From assembly GCA_001936135.1 (NCBI GenBank), contig CP012816.1, positions 2,359,501-2,423,500 on the forward strand: DNA of 64,000 bases, written 5' to 3'. This stretch comes from Saccharomycopsis fibuligera x Saccharomycopsis cf. fibuligera. Its lineage: Eukaryota; Ascomycota; Saccharomycetes; Ascoideales; Saccharomycopsidaceae. The notes under the pieces are model-generated. The model saw only the letters and a program-made list of their open reading frames with translations, had not been told where the DNA came from and ran no database searches. This document shows positions 10,175-21,646 of the stretch, piece by piece (position 1 is the first letter of the stretch; the number at the start of each line of letters is the position of its first letter). A program made the position numbers and the translations under genes.

Positions 10175-11195
10175 CAATTTATGCAAAGAAAGTGAGTACG
10201 CTTGGAATACGTAGATTGGTGGTCCACCGTAAACCGTAGTTGATACACAACAATTTCTGAGTCTACTGAGATTGTGTTAATGCTGATAGAAGTTGCTGAA
10301 GAAGTAAGCCGTGAGTGTCACAACTGGCGGTCGTTGGCGAATAGCCCTTGGCCCTTTTAGCCAAAGGGGAAGAGGATCTGAATGGCGAAAACTACGGGAA
10401 CACTCACAACTGCTGCGGGACTAAAACATAATGCACCATGACATCGCCAGCGGTGCCATGCCAGCTTCCGCCTGAGAGGCCTGTAATAGTGGGAAAGATA
10501 CCGGCATTGGAGAAAAAATCATCCCAGAACATCCGCAGAATACCCCTCTAGAAGCACAACAGCGCTGCATAAGGAGGATGCATGTATATGCTTATTAGTT
10601 CCCTCAGGCTCCCTCAGTTTCCATATATATCATCCCCATCCACATCCATTCTCGAATAACAATTTCCTTCACGATATCAGCACATTCATCCTCACCACCA
10701 TCATTAGTATCCTATCAGCATATACACTTTCAAGCGCAATCCCCAGACACGCTGTCCCCTCTCATTAGAACTATTGTATATACACCCTATCGCGCTTGCC
10801 ATTTACTTTTTCTGCCCTCAAGCACCGGTGTTTGAGATCCTCGCATTAGCCCAAGTTACCGTTCTCGGGGCTGTCTGATACTTGACCGATATTGTTTCAC
10901 TTCAAACTTCGGCTTTCACCTGGTTGTTGGATCCCACCACATATCAAACATTATACTGTTCAAGTTTTCTTACTGCCCTCAGTATACGCTACAAAGGTGC
11001 CTCAAGTATAAATATTATCCACTATCCGATTCGCTTGTACCGTTTAGCTGTACTGTGTTTTCCAGTGGTGCACGATTGTGGGTTATCATAAATCAAAACA
11101 AGCGTCTCTTATATAGACTGAGTTTTCCTGCAAGAACGAGCTGATCTCCCAATCGTTTGCCAATTCTCAAGGTTGAATCACATAAACGTTTGACT

Positions 11196-13181
11196 ATGTC
11201 TGCCTCTGTCCAACAGCATAACCACCTGCATACCCATTCAGATAGCATATCTTCCAATGAGTCCTTTTACTCATTGCAGTCTTCTCCAAAGCTAGGGGCA
11301 GCAGTACCTCAATCAGAAACAAAACCAAGAACTGTCAATGTGTCACCTAAACTTAACGCTTCTGCCGTCCCAACCAACGACAGCAGCAGCAAAAAGCAGC
11401 TCAAATCATCACCGTTCACCCCACGCAGTCACTATTACAAGAGTAACAACAGAAACGTATCAAGCACAACCCTCACTCGCAGTAACAGTAACGGCACCTC
11501 GATTTTTGAAAGAGACGTTGAATGCAGTCCATTCAGTAGCAGTTACAGTAATAGCAATGGCAGTTCTGTTTTCAGTCTCAGTAATATGTCTTCGAATAAT
11601 TTGCCTGCACACCGCAAGAGTGAAAATTATATTCCTCCAGCATTAAATGCTAGCGTGGAAGCGTTGGCCGGTAATGTAAATTCATTAGCTAATAATAATA
11701 CTTCTACGCCTAATAATTTCGGCAATAGTAATAACAAGCAGATTGATATAATACAGGCAAATAGAAGACCCTCTGAAGTGCTAGCTGCCAATTTTCCCCA
11801 CTTTTCGCCATCTCAGTCACAGTCTCCCGCTAATGTTTCTCGTCATCATAGCTATAGTTACCAAAGTCAGAATCAGAATCAAAATTATCACCACAGAAAA
11901 AGTGATGCTGGATTTTCTCCATTCAGATCTAACTCAATGTTCAACACCGCCACCAGCACCAGCAGTGCGTACTCTCCTGCAGCTGCTCCTACGTCTGCAT
12001 CAACATCAATATCAACATCACCATCACCAGTATCATTCTGCAGAGGGTCTCCGGTTTCAGTCAGAAGATTTAATAGCCTTGCCTCATCGTGCATGTCATC
12101 ATCGCCATCAACCAGAAAGTATAGCGGTGCTAGCAATACAGGAAACATCTCAGTAGAGGATCTAGTGAGAGAAAGAAATAATAAAAATTCAACTGTGGTT
12201 TCTTTTTACTCGTATTCTGACTACTTGCAAGAAGAAGAGCAAGAAAAACAGCAGCAGCAGCGCCAAAAGATCAAAGATGGTAATACTTTCCATCATAATT
12301 TTCATGTTCATCCATCATCATTAGTAAAGTCAAATAATTATGCTAATGGAAATGGAAATTCTGCTCCTGTGATTCCGATGAACCTTTTTACTGAATCTGA
12401 AATTAGTTCCAGAAAATCATCCATTTCCAAAATTTTGTTCAGCAGTAATAATAGTGGTGCTAATGGACAAAAAAGAAACTTGCTGTCCTCGTCGTTGGTG
12501 AAAAGAAGCAAATCGGGAGGTGCTGCTAATGCTAATGCTAATGCTAACACCAACTCTAATGCCAGCACCATAGCAAGCGGTAATGTTGGTAACACTAGCA
12601 CCAACAGCAATGGTAGCAGCCTCTATAATCATTCAAACAATCTGAATATTCAAATAATTGACGAATTACGTTTCAAAAGTATGATGACTCGCAAAATGTC
12701 GAATTTGGATAATACGTTACACGAATTTGTCGTTGCGTCACCTGTTTCGCCTGCTTCGCCTTCGTCTTCATCTAAACATAATGATAGTACCCCAAAGATA
12801 CCAGACTCCCCAACTGCGTCCCCAATTGCTGGCAGCAGGGCATTTTTTGGGATTTCTGGCAACAGAGGTAATGTTATTGATAGTGTTTGCGGAGACGGGA
12901 ATGTCAATAATGATGTTACTGGCTCTCCAAGTAGTGCTATGTCATCACCTATAAGATTGGACCCAATGGATGTCGATGTTGATGTTGCAGATATCGATGA
13001 TGATGATGTTGATCCATTGGACGATTTTGAGAATGTCTTACAATCCGCATTTAGTATCAATTACGGAGTTGAGAATACTATCGGAAACGGAAACACCAAT
13101 AGCAACGGTGGCGGGTTTACTGTTTGCTCGTTGGAAGAAGCACTCAAAAGAAATGAAAGGGAGCTTTGTTTGAGAAGATAA
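11196..13181 (+). CDS. Large Ser/Asn-rich, probably phosphorylated protein of unknown function
   Basis: A 661-residue protein that I do not recognise. It is almost wholly low complexity (Ser, Asn, some Gln/His) and has no membrane segment or signal peptide. It holds many Ser-Pro/Thr-Pro sites (SPK, SPFTP, SPVSPASP) of the kind cyclin- or MAP-kinases use, and basophilic sites (RRPSE, RKSSIS, KRSKSG, RKMSN) of the PKA type. Conserved-looking islands are RRPSEVLAANFPHFSP, ISKILFSS and FKSMMTRKMSNLDNTLHEFV. An acidic stretch (MDVDVDVADIDDDDVDPLDD) lies near the end. The composition suggests a signalling or transcription co-regulator, which is inference only. The ATG at 11196 is the first in the frame. 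The unusually long upstream region suggests complex control. Confidence 0.75.
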   Translation: MSASVQQHNHLHTHSDSISSNESFYSLQSSPKLGAAVPQSETKPRTVNVSPKLNASAVPTNDSSSKKQLKSSPFTPRSHYYKSNNRNVSSTTLTRSNSNGTSIFERDVECSPFSSSYSNSNGSSVFSLSNMSSNNLPAHRKSENYIPPALNASVEALAGNVNSLANNNTSTPNNFGNSNNKQIDIIQANRRPSEVLAANFPHFSPSQSQSPANVSRHHSYSYQSQNQNQNYHHRKSDAGFSPFRSNSMFNTATSTSSAYSPAAAPTSASTSISTSPSPVSFCRGSPVSVRRFNSLASSCMSSSPSTRKYSGASNTGNISVEDLVRERNNKNSTVVSFYSYSDYLQEEEQEKQQQQRQKIKDGNTFHHNFHVHPSSLVKSNNYANGNGNSAPVIPMNLFTESEISSRKSSISKILFSSNNSGANGQKRNLLSSSLVKRSKSGGAANANANANTNSNASTIASGNVGNTSTNSNGSSLYNHSNNLNIQIIDELRFKSMMTRKMSNLDNTLHEFVVASPVSPASPSSSSKHNDSTPKIPDSPTASPIAGSRAFFGISGNRGNVIDSVCGDGNVNNDVTGSPSSAMSSPIRLDPMDVDVDVADIDDDDVDPLDDFENVLQSAFSINYGVENTIGNGNTNSNGGGFTVCSLEEALKRNERELCLRR

Positions 13182-13448
13182 GAAAATAAGGTAGGAGAAA
13201 CTGGCTGGCTGGCCTGTCATTGTTTTCTACTGTTTTTTTCCTAGCTGATTATATGTTTAAAGTATCTAAAAGATTGATTTTACATCTTGCTATCTTGTGA
13301 GTTTTTTTTTTTATTTATTTTCTGTCAATGATTCTGATTTTTTTGTTCGTTTAGTTCTGTCTTTTCACTTTATATGCTGAATGCTTTTAGGTTGTCTCGT
13401 CAAACGGTTTTCAATTTTTTTTACTAACTTTTCTGTTCTTTGTCTTTT

Positions 13449-13493
<45 letters not shown>

Positions 13494-14317
13494 TGGCTAG
13501 TTTATACTATAGTTCGACATTGTTGCTTGGTTCAATATGTTCATGTTAAATTTCAATGTTATCGTCCTTACTTTTGTTTTATACTTTACGCTACTATTAC
13601 AAATATTTCTATTCTAATAGCTTCTTAATAGCAATCTACTTGTTCACCTACTATCTTTGCACGTTCGTGTACTGTATACCGGATAGCTGCAAATATTAAA
13701 TATTGATAGTTATAAAGCCTATAATACTCTAGAGAAGGTGCCCCCACGCATACACCCCACACACCCTCCATTTACTTTGTTAAGCGGGGTGCAACAGAGG
13801 GGGCACGGGGGTGTATTGATACAATAATATGCTATACAGAAACCCAAAGTTTGCGCCATCTGGTGACCGTCCTGCTGTTGCTATATTGTGCACATTTGCA
13901 AAACTAGAGCAGCTTCTTCTAGGCCTACTTTGCCAGTTTTTTTTTTGCAAAGAAGGTTAGCTTTGGCTAATATATATCTCCAATTTAAGCCCAATATTTA
14001 TTCATGGTTAAGACGCGTAGGACTAGCTCAGCTGGCCAGAGAATTTCTGCCGCAGAGTTCGACAAACTCCGCTGCTTCGATAGCGCTATAAAGCCGCACA
14101 GTCGAGTTTTTTCGCTCACCGGAAAGCATCACCTGAGCACAGGCTCTGGGAGCGCTGCTGCATTTTGCTGTTCTGGTTTCCGATTATTCACTTCGCTTCG
14201 CTCCACTTCAGCAGAACATAACCCACCTAATTCTTTTCTGAACCCCCTTTGCTAAAGCCATCAGGAAACCTTACTTTCTTGCCTTTCAAAGACCCTCAGT
14301 AATATTACCTGCTCAAG
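13182..14317. other. Downstream of the Ser/Asn-rich gene / LAT1 promoter
   Basis: It begins with T-rich 3' sequence and a 40-base T tract (13451-13490). C- and G-runs at 13738-13816 form interleaved complementary arms. The LAT1 promoter and leader follow. No credible gene was found. Confidence 0.5.
13451..13490. repeat. T homopolymer tract (40 bp)
   Basis: Uninterrupted T run about 270 bases past the stop of the Ser/Asn-rich gene. Confidence 0.92.
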
Positions 14318-16129
14318 ATGTCTATTGCTTTGAAATTTTCTCGTCCTATTGCGAGATCTTTGCCAAGGTATGTACTGCGCATTTCTCACCTGTCTACTAC
14401 GATGCTGATTATGGCGATGACGATAATGATGACGATGATGGTTTCTTTCTTCTCAGGTCTTGACTACTAGTTGTTTGGTTGTTTTTGATGTCAAAGTAAA
14501 ACTGCCAGCACCGAAACCAATCACGTTATGCTATTTGTAAGATGAGGACCAATAGTACCAGCTCAATGTCAACCAAACTACATGTCTTCTTGCACTTTTA
14601 TGGATTGCCGGTCCCAAAAAATTTACATTCTCGGTCCCCTATTCTCTGTACCATTGGCGTTTTCCATTATCTCGTTGACTGATATAGGCTGCTGTTATCT
14701 TGACTTTCCTGATACGAAGTACTAACTAAATTACAGATACAACAACATCGCCGCCATTAACTTTGCCCGTTTTTACGCTGGTAAATCATGGCCTGCTCAC
14801 ACCGTCATCAACATGCCTGCTTTGAGTCCTACTATGGAGCAAGGTGGGTTGGCCGTCTGGTCTAAAAAAGTTGGTGACAGATTAGAACCTGGTGAAGCTA
14901 TTGCTGAAATCGAAACCGATAAGGCTCAAATGGACTTTGAATTCCAAGAAGAAGGTTACTTGGCTAAGATTCTTGTTGATGCTGGTGCTAAAGATATCCC
15001 AGTCGGCAAACCAATTGCCGTTTACGTCGAAGAAGAAGGTGATGTTCCAGCCTTTGCTGACTTCACCGAAGCTGACGCTGGTGGTGCACCACCAGCAGCT
15101 GCTAAAGAAGAAGCTCCAGCTGCCACTAAGGAAGAAGCCCCAGCTACTAAAGAAGAACCATCCGCTAAAGGTTCTGATGCTGCTTCAAAATCTACTGGTT
15201 CTGCTGCTCCAGTTGGTAGAGTCTTTGCTTCTCCATTGGCCAAGACCATTGCTTTGGACAAAGGTATTGCTTTGAAAAACATCAAGGGCACTGGTCCAAA
15301 CGGTAGAATCGTTGCTAAAGATGTTGAAAACTACAAGCCAGCTCCAGCTACTGCTGCTGCTCCAGCTGCTGGCTCCGCTCCAGCTGCTGGTAAATCTGCT
15401 CCAGTGGCTGCTGGTTCCGCCATCGTCAGTTACGAAGATATCCCACTTACTGCCATGAGAAAAACTATTGCCAAGAGACTCACCCAGTCCACTCAAACTG
15501 CTCCATCGTACATTGTTTCTTCTCAAGTCAGTGTGTCCAAACTTCTCAAACTTAGAGCCGCTTTGAACGGCGCCAGTAACGGCGAATACAAGTTGTCTAT
15601 TAACGATATCTTGATTAAAGCCATTGCTGCTGCTTCCAAGAAGGTCCCACAAGCCAACTCTTACTGGTTGGAAGACGAAGGTGTCATTAGACAATTCAAC
15701 AATGTTGACGTTTCCGTGGCTGTTGCTACCCCAACTGGTCTCATTACTCCAATTGTTAAGAATGCAGACACCAAGGGGTTGCAGTCCATTTCTAAAGAAG
15801 TTAAAGATTTGGGCAAGCGTGCTAAAGCTGGCAAATTGTCTCCAGAAGAATACCAAGGAGGTACCATTACCATCAGTAACTTGGGTATGAACCCAGCCGT
15901 TAACCTTTTCACCTCTATTATCAACCCGCCACAATCTGCCATTATTGCCATTAGTACTTTGGACAAGAAGGCTATTCCAGATCTTAGCAGTGATAAAGGC
16001 TTTACTTTTGATGATGTCTTGACTATCACTGGTACCTTTGACCACAGAGTTGTTGATGGTGCTGTTGGTGGTGAGTTCATAAAGGCATTGAAACAAACTA
16101 TTGAAAATCCATTGAGCTTGTTGTTGTAA
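14318..16129 (+). CDS. LAT1: Dihydrolipoamide acetyltransferase, E2 of pyruvate dehydrogenase (spliced)
   Basis: E2 core of the mitochondrial pyruvate dehydrogenase complex: it moves the acetyl group from lipoyl to CoA. Exon 1 (14318-14367) encodes MSIALKFSRPIARSLP, the start of a mitochondrial presequence. The intron is 14368-14736 (GTATGT donor, TACTAAC at 14720-14726, TTACAG acceptor), and exon 2 runs 14737-16129. The joined frame is 480 aa, against 482 in budding yeast. Domains in order: lipoyl domain with the lipoylated Lys in EIETDKAQMDFE; an Ala/Pro/Glu-rich linker; the E1/E3-binding domain (VFASPLAKTIALDKGIALKN, then IKGTGPNGRIV); a second Ala/Pro linker; and the catalytic domain ending with the DHRVVDGA active-site motif. 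Strong codon bias fits high expression. Confidence 0.97.
14368..14736 (+). other. LAT1 intron (369 nt)
   Basis: GTATGT donor after the second base of a codon, perfect TACTAAC branch site at 14720-14726, acceptor TTACAG ten bases further on. Splicing restores the frame into the lipoyl domain. I see no clear snoRNA inside. Confidence 0.93.
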
Positions 16130-16475
16130 GTCTGAGGTATCAGGAATCTTGAAGTAATCTCTGGGCTCAAAAAATATTGCATCAAGCCGGTTTTTACATA
16201 TATGTATACAACGTCAAAATAAATATTACCGTAAAATTATGAAACTTTTTTGCTATGTTATTGTAGGTGGTTGGTATATCATACCAGAGCACGCCCAAAA
16301 TTGCAAGTCTAGCAATCAGTAAGTCTACAAAAATCAAAAATTTATATTTGTCTGTATATATCTCTTTCACAAAGAACGTATCACACCACACCGGCGCGAT
16401 TTGGGCATTGAGGACTGGCAGGGCAGTAACATGTTTAAGTCCAAAGTTCAAATATAATACATATTAGTTGCTAAA

Positions 16476-16477
<2 letters not shown>

Positions 16478-16519
<42 letters not shown>
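16478..16519. repeat. T homopolymer tract (42 bp)
   Basis: Uninterrupted T run about 350 bases past the LAT1 stop codon. Confidence 0.92.
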
Positions 16520-17442
16520 CTTGACTCAGTTATCGATGTTTTGACATACTACATCTATAATTTCAGCGTTGGAAATATCTTAAAAACTGAAAATTGAAAA
16601 TGGAAACGTTGTTCAGCCTTTGGGGGCCTCAGATACATAAAATATTGAATATTGAACGTTGAATATAGAACATGGATTGCCAATACCAAATATTGCATTC
16701 CTTTCCTTAACTGTTACTCGATAATATTTTTGTTTTTACCCTTTTTGCACCTACATGTTACTCTGGTTTATACGTTACGGCTTTCCTTATGTGATTTTTT
16801 GATATTGTTTACCATGATGATGAGGATGATACATGCATGCCAGGCCGAACAGTGCTCTTGCCCAGCGATTGATCAGTAGGTTGGTAGGTTAGTTGGCCGG
16901 CCGACATACCAAAGCAATTTGTTCCAACCAGCTGCCTGCTCTTTCTACTACTCCCTCTTGTGTATCAAACACAATAATCCTTCTGTATATTTCTCCATCA
17001 TCTGCCCACATGGTGAACGTTAGTACTACTACAAAGGTATCCTGAGGAAGAGGCGCATACTCCCATTATTAGAACTATAGTTCTTTTTTGAAGACTTTAG
17101 TCGATAGCGTAAATTGTGCCAGGCGATAAGATTGCAAGTTACTCAAAATACGCTTTTGGCAAAACACACAAAATTATTGCGAATAAGCATCGTAGTCTAT
17201 TTCACCCTAAACGCGGAAATTATGAACTCATAAGACAATAAAGAAACAAGAATTAATAGTAAAAAAAAAAAAAAAAGAAAAAGAATGATAAAATCAACAT
17301 AACAAAATAACACTCAATAATCAATAGTCAATAACTAAGATAAATAGATATAGATAAATAAATAAGGGCAGTCATAAAACTACATGAAACTGACTATGAA
17401 AAAAGATTGAAAAAAGGAAAATCAGAATAGAAAACAAATCAG

Positions 17443-17479
<37 letters not shown>
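17443..17479. repeat. A homopolymer tract (37 bp)
   Basis: Uninterrupted A run just past the PAL1 stop. On the PAL1 coding strand it is a T run. Confidence 0.92.
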
Positions 17480-17481
<2 letters not shown>

Positions 17482-17573
17482 AAGAAAGAGCAAGAACGCA
17501 GCAGCCAGAAAAAAAAACCAAGAAGAAAAACAGTAAAAGAAATACAATGTGATCATACAGCTTCAAAAGTTCT

Positions 17574-20045
17574 TCAAACTTGTTGCCTATTGCGGCTCAC
17601 TTTCAAACTCTTGACTCTATTTAACAATGAACTTTTTTGGTCACCTTCAACTCTCAACACTTCATCGTCACTTTTACGTCTAGGTGCCATTGTTTGTTGA
17701 TTATTATTCAAAAATCTTCTTCCTAAAGATTTTTTTCTGCCCAATTGTGATTGATCAAACCTTTGTTCTTCTTTAACTGCAACTTTAGATGCTGGTGCTC
17801 CTTCCAAAAACGTAGAGGAACCCAATCCCAAAGTGGTTGTTCCGTGAATTGGTTGTTCTTTAACTTTAGCATCAAATTGTATAACTGGACTATTGAATGC
17901 ATTGACTCTTTCTTTATTTATTCTGGTTTGATATAATGTATCATTTTCATCTGGAGTTTTACCTAACACAGTGTCGATTGTATGTTCTTTGGTATTATTT
18001 GGACCCAAGCCTTTGATGGTAGAATTTGGTCCATCCACTGGAAATGCCATCACTGGCGCCTGCTTGGTATTCTTGTTACGATGTGGATTGCAAGCATCAA
18101 ATGGACCATCATGATGGAAAGCGCCTCCAAATAAGCCGGTAACGTCTAACCTATCAATGGTATCAACCCCAACGGCTTTCTTTTCTGGTTTGGAAGATGA
18201 CGATTTAGATTTGCTCTTGGAGGATCTGCTTCTTTCTTTTGATGAAGAGCGATGATGATGATGTCTATGACGGTGTCTGTGACGTCTTTCTCTTTCCTTT
18301 TCTTTTTCGACTTCTCTTCTTTTTTGTTTTTCTATTTCATCTTCACTATCGCTATCAAAACTAAAAGTACCTTCGTCTTCCTTCAGTGGCTTTCTAACTT
18401 CTTCAGCTCTTCTTCTTCTTTCTTTTTCTCTGCGTCTTTCTTCTTCGCGTCTTCTTCTTTCCTTTTCTCTTCTTCTGGCTTCTTCTTTGGCGAGTCTTTC
18501 TTTTTCTCTACGTCTTTCTTCGTCAATTCTTCTTCTTTCTCTTTCTTTTCTTTTTTCTATTTCAAGATCGCGATCAGCTGATGATGCCCCACCATTTCTG
18601 CTAGAACTGCGGGTAGGATCGAGAGTCCTTTTAGCTGCTGCTGCTGATCTCGATGGGTACTCGTCATCATCACTGAATGATTTGCTAGAGTCTGAAGAAT
18701 ATGAGGAGTAAGAGTCCGAACGGCGTCTGCGAGAACGAGAAGAGCCTTTTGGTCTTGGAGCGGGTTCGTCCATTGTGATGGCATCAGCAAACGGATTTCT
18801 GGAACGAGGACGTGGTGGTGGTATCATGCTAAAAACGTTGAGTTAGAATTAATGTAAAACGTAAAAACAGAATTGAAAAATTAAAATCAGCACTATTTTT
18901 TCTATGGTTTTTGTTTCCCTCTCGGCTTTCGTTGTTGTTGTGACACGCCTTGAGACTAAAGTGTGGGTTTCAGCCGCCTGTAAAGAGATAGAGATAAAAA
19001 CGTAGGAGGAGAGTGAAAAGAAGAAAAGCAAATGAATTTAACTCTTTTTTCTTTCGGACTGAATCAGCAATTGACGAGCAAGTTTCGAGTAAAGACAGGA
19101 TAGTGTCGAGAGATAAAGCCCCACCAGAGAGAGACGGAGTTGCAAAGGCAATCAAAAGTACATGTATGTACAATAGCTCTGAATGCCCCCCGTGAAATTA
19201 GAGTGGGTGATCAGTTTTTCTTGCTGTGTGCTGGTAGTTGCTAACACCGCCCCTTAAAAAACTAAAAATACAGCGCGGAAAATGACGAGTAACAACGTCA
19301 CCTGCCAGGCTATAACCAAACCTTAATGCGAGGGGGATTGCGGCTGAGGCGACTATCTGGGCTGAAACACCAACATTTTTACTCTAACCCACAACAGCAG
19401 AGAATGTGCGGGATGGCTAGATGGCAAATGTAGATCAATCAGACTGTTTTGGGAGCAAGCAGCATTCTGTTGTATTGCAGACAAGAGAGAAAAAAAAAGA
19501 TCAAAATCAGTCCTAGATCCCGCGCGCTCAACTGAGGCGAGCACCAGAGATAAATACAGCGGCGGCGGCAGCAGCTTGAGCAGCTTGAGCAGCAGCAGGA
19601 CCACGTCTACTTTTCAGAATCCTCTCCCCAGACAGGAGGCGGTATAGTTGGGCCGGAGCAATATTTTCTGGAAAACACCCAGAGAAAAAGTAGCGCTAGA
19701 AAAAGAAAAAAAATTAGAAATAGCAAAATACACATACCCATTTTTGTTTGCACTGGACTGTCTCAAGCCCGAGGATTTGCGAGAACTATAGTTGGCCTCT
19801 CTTTGCCGTGCGGCGCTTCTCGAATAATCATAGCTGTCGTCGTCAGAGTAGCTGTCTTCGTCGTCAGAGTAGTGTCTTGTGCGGTAGCTTCGCGGACTGT
19901 CTTCGTCAGAGAAGAAGGCGTTATATTTCTTGGAGGACACGGCGCCGGTGGAGGGGTGGTGGTTTGAGCGGTGAGACGAGGGCTTCTGGGAAAGCAAGTT
20001 GCCTGTAGACTGGCTCTGGTTGGAGGACTGAGCATACATTGCCAT
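17574..20045 (-). CDS. PAL1: Pal1-family endocytosis/cell-morphology protein (spliced)
   Basis: Pal1 proteins sit at cortical endocytic sites and, in fission yeast, help keep cylindrical shape. Exon 1 is 20045-19738, the intron 19737-18829 (909 nt), and exon 2 18828-17574. The donor is GTATGT and the acceptor TTTTTAG, preceded by CTAAC. Joining gives 520 aa in one frame, running ANKNG into MIPPPRPRSRNPF. Exon 1 is Ser/Tyr-rich and acidic (SDDEDSYSDDDSYD). Exon 2 begins with an NPF motif of the EH-domain-binding type. It continues with a strongly charged Arg/Glu helix, a His/Arg run, and the family block LDVTGLFGGAFHHDGPFDAC followed by NPHRN. The C-terminus is basic. The long intron could allow regulated splicing. 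The first exon start rests on the first ATG in frame. Confidence 0.88.
18829..19737 (-). other. PAL1 intron (909 nt)
   Basis: Donor GTATGT at 19737, acceptor TAG at 18831-18829 with a CTAAC branch-like site just upstream. It is long for a yeast intron and splits the gene after about a fifth of the protein. Confidence 0.82.
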
Positions 20046-20123
20046 GGCTTGTACGAAAGGACGACGGTTTGTAGGTGCTGGCGCTGGCGCTAATCAGCAG
20101 TAAAGCAGGTCTTGGTGCTGGTG

Positions 20124-20161
20124 CTGGTACTGACTGGTACTGGTACTGGTACTGGTACTGG
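20124..20161. repeat. (TGGTAC)n short tandem repeat
   Basis: About six hexamer copies, partly degenerate, about 80-115 bases upstream of the PAL1 start codon. Confidence 0.8.
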
Positions 20162-20785
20162 CGCTGATACCGGCGAGGCGGATGGGACGAGCGGGAGCTA
20201 AAAATTTTCTTGTGTAGATTCCTGTCGAGTGTTGGGCGCCCAGCCAGGAGAAATCGAGCAAGGACAGCGAGTGTGGTGGAACGGCAGGAGGAAGCCAAAG
20301 GAAGTGGAAGAATTCAAAGGCAAAAGTCCAGCAGAAAGTGGATTAAAATAAACCAGAAACCAGACACCGGAAACAGGAAAAAGCGTGAAAAAGGGAAAAA
20401 GGCAAAAGCAGCGAGCGACAGCGAGAAACTTGGCCCGGGATAGTGCAAAACAAAAAGAAAGAGAGGCGCGGAGCAGGGTTAGCGCTGAGGGACACGGGAG
20501 CAGACAGAGCAGAGCAGACACAACACACAAGCACAGCAGGGAATGGTTGTTGCACACTATCTACGGATAACCTCTGCAAAAATATTGCTGAGACACGCTG
20601 GAGAAGAAGAAGGAGGAGAAGAAGAAAAAGAAGAAGAACACGAATACAGCAGGAGAGTATCTGGACCAGCACCTGGACCAGCACGAGAGTCCCCAAACAA
20701 CAGACAGAAGGCGGCGAGCGGCGCGGGCGCAGGAAAAACAAACAGCTCCTCAACAACCGAGGCTATTGGACGGCGCTCGCTCTCA

Positions 20786-20830
20786 CTGCTGTAACTGCTG
20801 TAACTGCTGTAACCGCTGTAGCTGCTGTAA
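20786..20830. repeat. 9-bp minisatellite (CTGCTGTAA)
   Basis: Five consecutive 9-base units. Four are CTGCTGTAA and the fourth in order is a two-base variant. Confidence 0.85.
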
Positions 20831-21646
20831 CTCAACTAGCTGGTGATCGGCATACACACACAACAATTGGTAATCACCACGTCCTGGGAGCGCCGGAGCG
20901 ACACTCGTGGAAAATCACCATTGTACCTTGTATATACAGCCTGTCCTGGTAACAATACCACAGCGCCTGGACGGCATGCCATGTCGCGGTGCTCACGGTG
21001 CACTAGCATAGCTCCAATCATGTGCGTCAGGAACTAAGTGTCATGGGCGCGCTGGGCGTTTCGTCCGGCAAGATCTACAGCTACAAGTAGGCCGTGGCTC
21101 ATCATCGGCTGCGTACTGGGTGGAGCCAGTCCAAGGCACGCCATCAGCACCAGCACCAGCACCAGCACCCAAACTATTGTCGACATTCATGAGATAATAT
21201 ACACAATAACCGTTATAAAAAAAAAAAAATAAAAAAAAAAAAAAAAAAAAAAGAAAGAAAGAAAAAAAATCGCACAGCAGCTGCGACATGCAAAAATTGC
21301 CGTTACACACACCCTCACCGCACCCCCAGCGCACTGGATTCGTACTGAATTTGCATAGTTCCTAGAACGCCACTGTGCTGTCCGCCTCTCTGTGTCGCAG
21401 TGGCGCATGCGTCTAGCAAGAGGGGGAGGGGGTGGTGCAGGACGGGACATGGGCTCAGAAAGGCGGCGGCTACCCGCCCCAGCCGCACACGTCATAGTGC
21501 GCCCACCCCTGCATGGCATGCTGTATGTTTTCCCACTTTGTGGGTTCTCGCTTCTTTAACTTTTTTTTGGTTTTGTAGCACAACTGTATAAGCTATTGCC
21601 TGGGCGCCCACAGCCCTATACACAAGTGTATGGCGCAGATCGCCGG

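Larger units (their letters stand above)
7663..11195. other. 3.5-kb gene-poor region
   Basis: No convincing gene on either strand. It has T-rich 3' sequence after the bZIP gene (7720-8200), a 28-base A tract (8375-8402), more A tracts near 9820-9855, and a (CGCTAT) repeat at 10151-10174. From about 10,600 it is pyrimidine-rich, like a long promoter or leader for the gene at 11196. Frames at 8914-9180 and 10882-11091 are short and match no known family. Confidence 0.5.
16130..17573. other. Convergent region between LAT1 and PAL1
   Basis: Shared 3' flank of two convergent genes, with a 42-base T tract (16478-16519) and a 37-base A tract (17443-17479). No credible coding frame was found. Confidence 0.6.
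20046..21646. other. PAL1 upstream region with short tandem repeats
   Basis: About 1.6 kb upstream of PAL1 and downstream of the SUMO-like gene. It contains a (TGGTAC) array at about 20124-20161, a GAA-rich stretch near 20600-20640, a 9-bp minisatellite (20786-20830) and A tracts near 21219-21252. Overlapping low-complexity frames here are unlikely to be genes. Confidence 0.5.

Noticed and set aside
14004-14095. tRNA-like stretch (AGCTCAGCTGGCCAGAG with a GAGTTCGAC segment)
   Set aside because: The D-arm and T-arm look similar to a tRNA, but no acceptor stem or anticodon arm can be formed at the right spacing.
14368-14736. snoRNA inside the LAT1 intron (ATGATGA box C-like)
   Set aside because: No CTGA box D at a normal distance with flanking terminal stem. 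The GATGATG repeat alone explains the match.
15185-16096. 303-codon minus-strand frame opposite LAT1
   Set aside because: A mirror frame produced by the strong codon bias of LAT1. No independent signal.
20343-21040. Several overlapping frames upstream of PAL1
   Set aside because: They come from simple repeats and purine-rich DNA, overlap on both strands and match no family.
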